Shown here piece by piece: positions 1-10,400 of a DNA stretch of 64,000 nucleotides. How positions within the stretch are numbered: position 1 is the stretch's first letter; the number at the start of each line of letters is the position of its first letter. This stretch comes from Rhipidocladum racemiflorum (lineage: Eukaryota; Streptophyta; Magnoliopsida; Poales; Poaceae). The translations under genes were made by a program, and so were the position numbers. The stretch spans positions 60,652,854-60,716,853 of the forward strand of contig CM070580.1 of NCBI GenBank assembly GCA_036346355.1, given 5' to 3'. Below the pieces are notes generated by a model, which saw only the letters and a program-made list of their open reading frames with translations, was not told where the DNA came from and made no database searches.

Positions 1-703
1 ATTAAACTCAACATGACACAATCAAAATGAGTCACATTTCGTTTAACAACCTCTCTACATTCCCGAGAAATGCCATCGAAAGAAATAACTCATTAAGGCA
101 CATTTGCCTTTCGATACACAATCACGCTAACATTTCATTCCATCCTCTCCTAGGTAAACCTCACACCCATAAACCACTAGCTAAGACAATTGCTCACGAT
201 AGGATAATTGTCACCGAATTATCGTCATCTTACTACCACCCATCGATACTCTTAATAAAAGTTGAACCCAGACATTAACAACCTCCGTCATAATCCATCC
301 TTAAACCACTAATGTCCAGCACCTAGCCCCTAGCTAGGACCGTAAAACCTTACCAAACCACAATTGACTCCTTTCTTAAGAGGGTCTCGCCCTCACAAAA
401 TAACACATAGTATTCAAACCCAAGTGTATAGATATTTCGCATACTCAACCATAAACCATGAACCCAATTGATCCACGTACAACAACTTGAACCCCAAAGC
501 GCAAAAAAAGCACTTTGGAAAGAATTCGGCAACATCCAAAGAGCACTCATTTTATTTTCCTAAGCCAAAATGCAAGGAAAACTCAAATCTCTTACACCAC
601 AACCAAAATACCATAATTTATTCATTATTTCTTTTCATACTAAAAAGAAATGGACATCTCGATTCATGACATGAATGCAAACTTTTCAAGAGCACTCCGG
701 ATT
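1..703 (-). mobile_element. Family-A LTR element, internal fragment
   Basis: This non-coding stretch matches, in the same orientation, the internal region of the family-A element near 40140-40760, with shared blocks such as ACTCATTAAGGCACA and GAGCACTCCGGATT. No coding capacity is visible; the short ORFs here are not conserved between copies. It is cut at 703 by the LTR of A0, just inside a motif that in other copies reads on into AGTCATATCTCC. GGATT at 699-703 is the expected left target duplication of A0; its partner would lie outside the window. Confidence 0.75.
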
Positions 704-3132
704 TGTGACACCCCAGAATGTGAAATTATAGAATTCGGCATTTCGGTACGACTTTATAGCATGTTTTTGGGCCATTTCCGGGTGTTTGGGCCTTTCCGGG
801 GGATTTTGGGCCTTGGGGTTTGAGTTGGGCCTCCAGTGGAAGGGTTTGGGCCCAAGGGGGGGACTTTTGGGCAGCCAAACCTAGCCCCCACCCTTTGGTG
901 TGTCCCCCACTCCCCTCTCCCTCAACCCTAGCCGCCACCCACCCCTCTCCCCCCATGCGCCTCTCCCATTGCCTTCCCTACCTGCCACCTTGCTCCTCCA
1001 CCTCCCCACCTCCCCTAGACAGCCCTAGAGCCTCTCCCTCCGTGCGATATCGCTTTCCGGGAACTCTCCGTCCAAGAGGATCCGGCATTCCGGGCGATTC
1101 CGACGTTCCCGGCGATTGGAGGAGAGATCGGGTCGCGAGGAAGAGGCGTTCGTCGACCGGGTGATCCGTCAAGAAGAGGTACGGATTTGGGGTCTTGTTT
1201 GGGGTGGTCTAGGTGCTGTTAGATGGGTAATTTCATGGTTAAATTTGGTGTTTAGGTGCTATTCCTAGATGAGATTAGGGAGATTGCATTTGCTGTCCCA
1301 CGTTCTGCTTCGGGCAGATTGGGCACACGACATAGGGTTTGAGTTTTCGCAATTTTAGATTCGAATTTTGGTCGGCTGCCTGTTGAGAAAGTTTTAGATA
1401 ACTTCAATACCTTTAATTGGACACCAAGAACGTCCAATTCCACCCAGCCGTTTGAATGTTATGATCGTTTTACCGAGCGTGTTCAAATCTGTGACGTAAT
1501 TGAGACAGAATGTAATGTTTTGTAGATTAGACAGTTTTAGACGCTGAATCAGCTTTTCCCAATACTTAGAAAAAGCTAGGAAATTTCCTGAGCTTCACGA
1601 TGATGTATTCGTTTACTTGATTTGGAGTCCTAGAACTCAAGTTATGCTAGTTTGAAACCTGTTGTCCCAGGGGACAGATTCTCTGTTTTTCGGCTTTGGG
1701 AGTAGTTTGCGAAGTCGAGGTAGATGAGCGATGGTGTACTGTTTTGTGGGCACGTTTGTGTGACACCCCAGAATATGACATTTTAGAATTCGGCATTTTG
1801 GTACGACTTTACAGCGTGTTTTTGGGCCATTTTCGGGTGTTTGGGCCTCTCCGGGGGACTTTGGGCCTTGGGGGTTGAGTTGGGCCTCCGGTGGAAGGAT
1901 TTTGGCCCAAGGGGGGGACTTTTGGGCAGTCAAATTTGGCCCCCACCCCTTGGTACGCCCCCACTCCTTTTCCCAACCCTAGCCGCCACCCCTAGCCCCC
2001 CCATGCGCCTCCACCTTTCCCCTTCCTCTCCATCTTCCCCCATGGCGCCTCCACCTCTCCCCTTCCCTCTCCACCTTCCTTGCTGCCCTAGGGGAGCCCC
2101 TCACCTTGCCAACCCACTGTTTTCACCATTGGAGCGCTCCGCGATGAGGAGATCCGGTGGATTTGGAGCGAGGAAGGAGATCGCGTGAACCGGAAGGAGA
2201 TTCGTCGGTTCATCGTTCGTCAGGCGAAGGTATGGCTAGGGAAATCCTTGGGGTTGGTCTAGGTGCTGTGCTAGAGGGTATTTGGATGCTTTTAGATCAA
2301 GTGGTGGTGCTGTAATTGGGTAGATTAGATGAAAACTAGAGTTTGCCACGTTCTCTGCTTCGGGCAGATTGTGCAGTCGACCTAGGGTTTGAGTTTTCGC
2401 GACCTTAGAGTTGGAATTTGGTCGGCTGCCTGTTGAGAAAGTTGTAGGTAACTTCAATACCTTTCAGTGGACATAAAGAACGTCCAATTTAACCCAGCCG
2501 TTTGAAAGTTATGGTCGTTTTACCGAATGTGTTCAAAACCGTGACGAGATTGGAATAGATTACGTTGTTCTGTAGATTAAACAATTTTAGAGGCCGAATT
2601 AGCTTTTCCCAATACTTAGAAAAAGCTAGGAAATTTCCTAAGCTTCGCGAAGATGTACTCGTTTACTTGATTTGGAGTCCTATAAACCAAGTTATGCTAG
2701 TTTGAAGCTTGCTGTCCCGGCGGGACAGATTCTCTGTTTTTCAATTTTGGGAGTAGTTTGCGAAGTCGGGGTAGATGAGCGAGTGGGTACTGTTTTGTGG
2801 GCACGTTTTGAGTGTGTGGTCTCTATGTGCAAGTGTGACCCAGCGAGTGCCCTCAACCTCTCGCCAATCCCTCGCCCGAGGTTAAGGCAAGTGTATTGTA
2901 ATGGGTAGCGTGTTGAATGTTGATAATTGAGACTAGGTGCAAATTATTTACATGATGTGCTATCTTGTCATGATTACATGTGATATCTTGCTATGATTAG
3001 TGCTTGCCCATGTCATGATGAAAATGGATTAATATGATGCTATGCCATGTTTAGTTCGGTTTGATGCAAGTTGTTTATGTTTATGGCATATGTTACATAC
3101 ATGGCATGAAATCTGGCCCGGTCGGTGAGAAC

Positions 3133-3172
3133 GTCATAACTAGTCTGGTAAGGTCGGTGAGAAAGTTATGAC
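3133..3172 (+). promoter_or_regulatory. Conserved stem-loop in family-A LTR
   Basis: GTCATAACT (3133-3141) and AGTTATGAC (3164-3172) form a perfect 9-bp inverted repeat with a 22-nt loop that contains GTCGGTGAGAA. The same structure occurs in the A0 LTR near 4271-4310 and in A1, A3 and A4, sometimes with one more base pair. A related motif with an 8-bp stem (AGTCATAT/ATATGACT) lies in the internal region, for example near 37527-37548. The role is unknown; conservation in LTR RNA suggests a cis-acting structure. Confidence 0.55.
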
Positions 3173-3498
3173 TAATCCGGAGCGCCATGGTTGTAAGACC
3201 TACCTCGTGATTCCACCCACGGGTGAGTGGAAGCGATGCGTAGGCACCCTCCATCTACGGGATGGAAGGGGGAAGAGGGTGCACGCCGACGGGTGTGCAC
3301 TCAGCAATACCGGTATATGCTTCCAGGAGACATGTGCATCGCATTGCATTGCATACATGATGATGAAAATGAGTTGTGAACAATGTGCTTGGTCATGGCT
3401 ATGATGTTGTGGATGAAATTATGATTTGATCATGATGTTAAATTATGGTATGTATTGTTGTTGGCTTTGATTTATTCTTTATGACCTATTGCGATATA

Positions 3499-3530
3499 CT
3501 TGCTGAGTGATGAACTCACGCTTGTGTTTT
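3499..3530 (+). promoter_or_regulatory. LTR motif TTGCTGAGT...ACTCA...CTTG
   Basis: A short inverted repeat (TGAGT/ACTCA) with flanks TTGC and CGCTTG is present in every family-A LTR here: 8600-8633, 15131-15163, 28510-28541, 33909-33940 and 44383-44413. It also occurs in the unrelated solo LTR B at 59223-59250. In each it sits several hundred bases before the LTR 3' end. No function can be read from the sequence. Confidence 0.55.
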
Positions 3531-4571
3531 ATGTTGTTTTTAGGTACCATGAAACCGACATGTGGGAAAGGGGCTTAGTGGCACATCATCACAAAGTTTC
3601 ACTCATTAAGATATATACAATTTTGCCATTCGTAGTTATGATTATAAGTTAATGCGTTGAGAACTTGGAGTATGACTTATTTGTGTGCTTGGTCATATTA
3701 TTTACTTCGTTTTAGATCATGGAGTGGTTAAATTCATTATGTTAGACTTAAATAGTTGCTATGTTACCTGTTATTGCTGCTTTAGATGCTTCCCATTATG
3801 ATATAACTTGTGATATTATTGTTGATGCTCCGTACCATGGAAAAACAAAGGAGATGCTGCCAAAATTTTTGGCTTTTGCATGAACTCCTTTGCTGTAATT
3901 TACCTTTAGATGTGGTATTTAGATGTTGTTTAGTCTATGTTTTGTGACATCCAGGGCATACTAGATGCCGGGGTGTACAGTTTGAGTGTGTGGTATCTAT
4001 GTGCAGGTGGTGTGACCCCGGGAGTGCCCTTATCCTCTCGCCAATCCGTCGCCCGCGGTTAAGGCAAGTGTATTGGAATGGGTAGTGTGTTGTAGGTTGC
4101 TTGTCTTGATTAGATGCAGATTGTTTTCATGATATGCTATCTTGCCATGACTAGTGTTTTCCCATGATATTATGAAAATGGTATGTCATGATGCTATGCA
4201 ATGATTAATTGTTTGTGTTTATGGCATATATTGCATACATGGCATGAAAACTGGCCCGGTCGGTGAGAACGTCATAACTAGTCCGGTAAGGTCGGTGAGA
4301 AAGTTATGACTAATCCGGAGTGCCATTGAGTAAGACCTACCTCGTGATTTCATCCACGTGGTGAGTGGAAGCGAGGAGTAGGCACCCTCCATCTACGGGA
4401 TGGAAGGGGAAAGAGGGTGCATGCCGACGGGTGTGCACTCGGCAATATCGGTATGTGCTTCGAGGAGACATGTGCATTGCATTGCATTGCATACATGCTG
4501 ATGATAATGAAATGTGTACAATGAGATTGGGACATGGTTATTGTCGGTGTATTCTACACCAGGGTGCCCAT

Positions 4572-4902
4572 GTAAAGGTGATCGCCCAGTGGACAGGTGG
4601 CGTTCAGACCACGCCGCTGGCGGTCGGTAAAGGTTATCGCCCAATGGACAGGTGGCGTTCAGGCCACGCCGCTGGCGGTTGGTAAAGGTGATCGCCCAGC
4701 GGGAAGGTGGCGTTCAGGCCACGCCCCTGGCAGTCGGTAAAGGTGATCGCTCAGCGGACAGGTGGCGTTCAGGCCACGCCGCTGGCGGTCAGTAAAAGGC
4801 GATTGCCCAACGGACAGGTGGCGTTCAGGCCACGCCGCTGGCGGTTAGTAAAAGGCGATCGCCCAACAGACAGGTGGCGCCCAGGCCACGCCGCTGGCGC
4901 TT
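4572..4902 (+). repeat. 55-bp tandem repeat in the Tat 5' LTR, six copies
   Basis: Units start with GTAAAGG or GTAAAAG at 4572, 4627, 4682, 4737, 4792 and 4848 and share GGTGGCGTTCAGGCCACGCC, which contains the inverted repeat GTGGCG/CGCCAC. The 3' LTR has about four and a half units (from 23582), the last ones decayed. Copy-number change between the LTRs points to slippage or unequal exchange. The position in U3 suggests upstream promoter repeats. Confidence 0.9.
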
Positions 4903-5237
4903 AGTTCCCGAGGCCACCTAGGGGTCTGCGCCACCACGCCGAGGGTCAAAGGCATTTAATGCGTATCGTGCGCATTAAATGGAGGTAATGAAGGCCACAG
5001 TATGACGGCCCGTGTTCCCAACATGCGCATTTATTATGGGTGACGTCATGGCGTAACCCCCCCTGGCGAGGCGTGCGGAGCCGGCAGGCACACGGGTCCC
5101 GAGGCCAGGGCAAAATCGGCTGTGACAGAAGCATTAAGTGCAACTCAAGAACAGTGACAGGTGCATTAAATGCGGTAGGCAGTGTAATAAGTGTGGTACA
5201 CTGATGTAAGTCCCCCATGCGCCCCCGCCAGCCCAAG

Positions 5238-5244
5238 TATAAAA
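5238..5244 (+). promoter_or_regulatory. TATA box of the Tat 5' LTR
   Basis: TATAAAA followed by GGGAG lies about 285 bp before the LTR end. The same box is at 24185-24191 in the 3' LTR. Its conservation and position fit a U3 promoter core. Confidence 0.7.
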
Positions 5245-5524
5245 GGGAGTCGGGGTGCATGGGAGAAGGGGGTTGTTTTTTAGTTTGTTCGATGATTTTC
5301 GGTGGGATGATGTTAGTCTCCCCAAGAACAGAAGCAAGAACACACAGACAGGACTACAGCTATTACTCTCAGGAGGGCCCGAACCTGGATAAACCCAAGT
5401 GTCCCCTTGCAAGCTTCGCCACTGATCTCTTCTCTCTCTCTCTCGTGCGATCTCCACGAAAGCCCCCTGTTCGAACTTCATATACACCCTATCCGGAGGT
5501 GTCTGTTGGCTTTTATGCCGATAG

Positions 5525-5543
5525 TGGCGCGCTAGGTAGGGGA
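5525..5543 (+). other. Primer-binding site of the Tat element
   Basis: TGGCGCGCTAGGTAGGGGA begins one base after the LTR end. TGG pairs with the CCA tail of a tRNA, as expected for a minus-strand primer site. I do not assign the tRNA. Confidence 0.8.
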
Positions 5544-5614
5544 TCAGTGGCTAGATTGCCCTTTCTTCTTCAACTTTCTAGCGAAGCTTGCAAGAAGCTT
5601 TAGCGGTTGTCGGC

Positions 5615-7334
5615 ATGGCGGCTTCACGTTCCAACCACGATGACATACTTGAGGGCAGCAGCACTCATAGCCGATCCCGGCGCCCGGCCAGGGCGTCGGA
5701 CCTCCCGGGTCCCTTCATCTTGGGAGGGACGCGTGTTGCTACCGTGCTCGGAGGACAGCCCGTCCGATGGCGCCTGTTGATAGGAGACGACACCCCAGCG
5801 CGGAATCTTCATGCGGCCCGGCTGCTCCTCGATCACCCTCCAGTTGCGCTAGGGGGCGAAACCCCGGCCGCTCCATGGCTGCGGGACATCGCCTGCCTAG
5901 TGGATGCTGCCCAGCAGCAGGTGGAGGTGGCAAACCAGCCGGGGGCTTCTGGCGTTGGGCAGCAGGACATGCGTGCGACCGATGCGCAAGCTTCCAGCCG
6001 CCCCGTCAAAGTGTATTCTGGCCACGAAGGCCGGGACAAAGGGAAGGGTGTACAGGTTGCAGCCCCTCGGGTACAGGGGGATGTGCACATGCTCCCACCT
6101 CTTCTCACGGTTCCCCTAAGCTGACGGGGGGCCACGACGATTTGAGGACCCGTCTAGACGAGAGGCGGCTCCGGCGCGATGATGACTTGCGCCATGTCCT
6201 TAGCGGGTGTCATGCACATGTGCAACGTCGTGTTGGCCGCCCGATGCCTAGCGGTCGGGGGGAGACCTCACTCCCTAACTCCAGGGAGAGCGTAGACTCG
6301 CACTCCTTGCCCCCCTCTCGGGACCGAGGAGCGGGCGAGCAATGCTGCTCCCCCTACAACGTTGGATGCCAGACGTTTTCTCTCCGCCTACGCCAAGCTG
6401 CGTGGCCGGAGAGATTCCGCCCGGTGTCCATCGAGAAGTATGACGGTACCACCAACCAGGAGGAGTTCCTGCAGATCTACACTACGGTGGTGCGCGTCGC
6501 GGGAGGGTCTGAAAAGATCATGGCCATCTACCTCCCGACGTCGCTGACGGGCTCTGCCCGCTCCTGGCTGCTGAACATCCCGCGAGGCTCCATGCACTCG
6601 TGGGAGGGACTGTGCGACCTTTTCGTCGCCAGCTTCCAGGGCTCCTACACTCAGCCGGGTGTGGAGGACGACCTCCACGCCCAGGAGCAGACAAAGGGGG
6701 AGTCCCTGAGGGAATTTATCCGGCGGTTCAGCCACTGCCGTAACACGATCCCCTGGATCTCTGAGCAATCGGTGATCATTGCGTTACGGAGGGGGTTCAG
6801 GATCAAAAGATGTGGGAGAAGATGGCCACCCGCACCATATCGACCACTTCCGAGCTGTTCTCCTTGGCGCATAAGTGCGCCAGGGCAGCGGAGGCCCAGG
6901 AGAGCGCGGCAAGGCCTTCTGTCCACAGCGAGGTGGGAACCTCAAAAGCCTCCGATCACAAGAAGAAGAAGAATCACAAGGAGGCCGGCGCCGGAGAGAT
7001 CCTGGTCGCTGAGCCGGAAGCCAAGCCCCAGAGGCGTGACCGCCGGGAGAGGAGGGGTGATCGCCGAGACCCGCGCGGCGACCGTGGGGACCGCCGTTCA
7101 CCCCGCCGAGAAGACGACGGGGGCAAACCCTACTGCCCCATCCACAGGACCAGCGGACATGATCTGGCGGATTGCCAGGTCGTGTCCAAGTTAGTGGAAC
7201 AGCGGCTCAAGAAACACCGCGAAGACGACCACGACGACGCGAGTGAAGACCCTGCTCCGCTGGCCTTTCAGCAAGCGGAGCACACGGTGGCTCCACCACC
7301 TACTCTTCGAACTCGCAGTACAAGCGAGAGGTAA
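5615..7334 (+). pseudogene. gag: Tat gag (capsid) pseudogene
   Basis: The first ATG giving a gag-like start is at 5615 (MAASRSNHDD). The reading passes through three frames: 5615-6120, then about 6140-6795, then 6810-7334, so at least two frameshifts break it. The middle part is a retrotransposon gag domain (6412-6795), recognised by RFRPVSIEKYDG, GSARSWLLNIPRGS and GESLREFIRRFSHCRN. The last part is rich in Arg, Lys and Asp and ends in a knuckle-like CPIHRTSGHDLADC. Gag forms the virus-like particle in the cytoplasm. The arrangement is normal for a Tat gag apart from the breaks. Confidence 0.85.
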
Positions 7335-7339
7335 GGGAG

Positions 7340-8145
7340 GTGTGCGCCACCGTGCCAACTCCCGTGGCGAGCAGACCACTGAAATGGTCGGAGGTGCCGA
7401 TCAATTTTAGTCGAGCCGACCACCCGGAGAGCACTTTCGGTCCGGGCCATCTTCCGATTGTGGCTTCTCCCACGGTCCGAAATGCGAGACTCGGGCGATT
7501 GCTTGTTGATGGAGGAAGCTCCATCAACCTCATGTCAGTTGGGGCATTCAGGGCACTCCAAATTCCTTATGAGGAGCTGCGGCCGGCCCCTCTCTTCTAC
7601 GGAGTTGCCCCCGGGGTAGGCTTGACGCCCCTGGGACAAGTCCGGCTGCCCATCACGTTCGGAAGTATGGAGAACTTTCGGACAGAGAAAATTAATTTTG
7701 AGATCGCCGACTTCGACCTCCCCTACAACGCTTTGCTTGGCCAACCGGCTTTGGTCAAGTTCATAGCGGCCACGCATTATGCCTACATGACGGTGAATAT
7801 CCCTGGGCCTGGAGGCCCAATAACGGTGAAGGTGGATCGGCTGGAAGCCCTGCGCCTCAGCAAGCAGGTGCAGGACCTGGCCGGCGCACCTGTTCTGCCC
7901 GAGGCGAGGACGATTGCCCAGAGCTCCCCCCGGTCAAGGCCCGCGCTTCACCTGGTCCCTCGGGTGAGGTGAAGGTGGTCCTCGTGGGAGGGGATGGTTC
8001 TGGGAAGGTCATGAAGATTGACGCCAACCTCAGCACCAAATAGGAAGACGCGCTCGTCACCTTCCTCCGGTCTAACTTAGATGTGTTTGCTTGGGAACCA
8101 TCTGAAATGACCGGGGTCCCTAGGGAGGTGATTGAGCACCGATTG
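7340..8145 (+). pseudogene. pol: Tat aspartic protease region, interrupted
   Basis: The frame 7340-7972 carries the retropepsin core: the active-site loop VDGGSSINLM (Asp codon at 7508-7510, the DGGS form common in plant gypsy elements) and the flap-side motif NALLGQPAL near 7730-7755. Beyond 7972 the frame shifts, then a TAG at 8041-8043 interrupts a linker that continues FLRSNLDVFAWEPSEM. The linker frame, ending in EVIEHRL, is cut at 8145 by A1 and resumes at 16935. The protease would cut the Gag-Pol precursor inside the particle. Confidence 0.85.
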
Positions 8146-10384
8146 TGTAACACCCCGGAATTTACTATGCCTGAATGCTACCAAACAAAAGCTAAACAAC
8201 ATCTAAATACCATAATTAAACATAAATTCCAGCAAAGGCGCACATGCTAAAAACCGAGATTTCGGCAGCATCTCCTTTGTTTTAACATGAATTGAAGCAA
8301 CAACAATAATAACATGTCAGTGTGGCATAACGAACGATAGCAATAACATGATCAAATGGAAAAACAGCCACCATACCACTAAGGATATAAATTCTATCCA
8401 TCACATGACAAATATGGACTAATCAATTACTCATAACGACCAATGAATCATCGAAACCATAGTTTAGTTCAATGAATTAACCATAACCACAAGGGAAGGA
8501 ACATGTCATTGTTTAAATGTGTGATGCTAAGTGATGACGTGTGACTAGCTCCCTTTCCCGCATGTCGGATTCATGGTACCTAAAAGAAAACAACATAAAC
8601 ACAAGCGTGAGTTCATCACTTAGCAAGTATATTGCAATGGTACAAACATAAACAATTACATAGCAAGAATATCTCACATCATGTAAACCATCACATTTAT
8701 GGTCACATATTATCATCATCATCAATATGTATGAAGTGCAATGCGATGCTCATGTCTCCTTGGAAACTCATACCGGTATGGTTGAGTACACACCCGTCGG
8801 TGTGCACCCTCTCCCCCCTTCCATCCCGAAGATGGAGGGTGCCTACTCCTCGCTTCCGTTCACCGCGGTGAATGGAATCACGATGTAGGACTTACTCATT
8901 GGCTCTCCGGATTATTCATAACTTTTTCACTAACCTTCCCGGACTAGTTATGACTTTCTCACCGCCCGGGCCATGTATGCAAATATGCCACATCATAATC
9001 AACTTGTACATTAACACATGGCATCATAACATGATAAACATACTCATCATATCAATGGCAATCATTAAAGCATGGCAAGTGATCATCACATATAATCAAT
9101 CTCATCTAGTCTCAACTAGCAACCTACAAATCGCTATCCATTACAATACACTTGCCTCAACCACGGGCAACGGATTGGCGAGACGTAGAAGGCACTCCCA
9201 GGGTCACATCACCTGCACATGGGTACCACACACTCACAATCATGACCACAAAACAGTACGCAAACCCTCATCTACCCCGACATTGCCAACTACTCGCAAA
9301 ACCCAAAAACAGAGGTTCTGTCCCGTCGGGACAGCAGCCTTCCAAAAGGCATAACTCGGGTTCTAAGACTCCGAATCGATTAAACGAGTACATCCTCGCG
9401 TAGCTTAGGAAATTTCCCAACTTTTTCTAGGTATAAGGAAAAACTGATTTGGAATCTAAAGTTGTTTAATTTACAAAATACCGTGATCTGTTCCAATCAC
9501 GTCACAGATTTTAACACGCTCGGTAAAACAGTCATAACTTTCAAACGGCTTATCGGATTTGGACGTTCTTTATATCCACAGAAATATAATGAAATTATCT
9601 ACAACTTCTTCAACATCCGTACGACCAGATTCGGAATCTAAATTGGCGAAAAACCGAACCCTACGTCGACTGCTCATGCTGTCCGAAACAGAGAACGTGA
9701 CCAACTCAAGAATCCATCTAATCTAATCAAATCCAGCACCACCAATTGATCTAAAAACTTGATAAACATCCTTAGAACAGTACCTAGACCAACCCCAAGG
9801 ATTCCCCATGTCCATACCTTCGCCCGACGCACGAAAACCCAATAGATCTCCTCCCGGTTCGCGCGATCTCCTTCCTCGCTCCAATCCCGTCGGATCTCCT
9901 CGTCGCGGAGCGCTCCAACGAATGGATCTTCGAGGTGTGGAGGTGGAGAACTCCCCTAGGGGCAGCAAGGGAGGTGGAGAGGTGGTGGAGAGGTGGTGGA
10001 GCAATGGGGAACAATGGGGGAGGTGGAGGCGCCACAAGGAGGAGGTGGGGAGGTGTGGGGGGGGCGGCTAGGACTTGTGGGGGCGCAAGGGCAGGGGGTG
10101 GACGCCTAAAGGAGCTGGGGGAGGCCCCCAACCAGGTCTCCTACTCCTATTAGGACTCAAACTCCATCCCACCAAAGCCCACGACCCTTTCCTTTAGGCC
10201 CAAACTCCCCCGGAAAGGCCCAAACTCCCGAAAACGGCCTGGAAACGCAAATTAACCTCATAACGTATGGTTTCAACCTCCAATTCCATATTTTATAATG
10301 TTTTTGACCTTAACATTCACATTTTGTAATGCCACAATCTCTAATTTCACATTTTATAAAGTCTCGGCATTCCGTAGTGTCACA
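8146..10384 (-). repeat. A1 3' LTR
   Basis: The LTR is 2,239 bp. On the minus strand it begins TGTGACACTACGG after a polypurine tract and ends CCGGGGTGTTACA. It carries the TGAGT/ACTCA motif (8600-8633) and the GC-rich leader-like block (about 9850-10140). It lacks 13-14 bp near 8973 that are present in the other A1 LTR. Confidence 0.92.
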
Positions 10385-10400
10385 TTCTCCCCCCCTTAAA
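10385..10400 (-). other. A1 polypurine tract
   Basis: The minus strand reads TTTAAGGGGGGGAGAA immediately before the 3' LTR start TGTGACAC. This is the plus-strand primer site. Confidence 0.85.

Larger units (their letters stand above)
1759..3979 (+). mobile_element. A2: solo LTR of family A
   Basis: A complete 2,221-bp LTR runs from TGTGACACCCC to GGGGTGTACA and is flanked by perfect GTTTG duplications (1754-1758 and 3980-3984). There is no primer site or internal region, so this is the product of LTR-LTR recombination of a full element. The host sequence on both sides is the A0 LTR, interrupted about 1.05 kb from its start, and it resumes in register after 3984. The 3' end has lost one T from the usual GTGTTACA. 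Confidence 0.9.
4542..5523 (+). repeat. 5' LTR of the Tat element
   Basis: The 982-bp LTR starts TGTCGGTG and ends GCCGATA (GCCGACA in the 3' LTR). It contains six 55-bp repeats near its start, a TATA box, and a CT-rich stretch (about 5428-5445) that is longer in the 3' copy. The 3' LTR matches it from about 4602 onward. Confidence 0.92.

Noticed and set aside
5767..6380. N-terminal part of a 475-codon ORF in gag
   Set aside because: The real gag start is in another frame (5615-6120); this stretch becomes gag-like only after about 6140.
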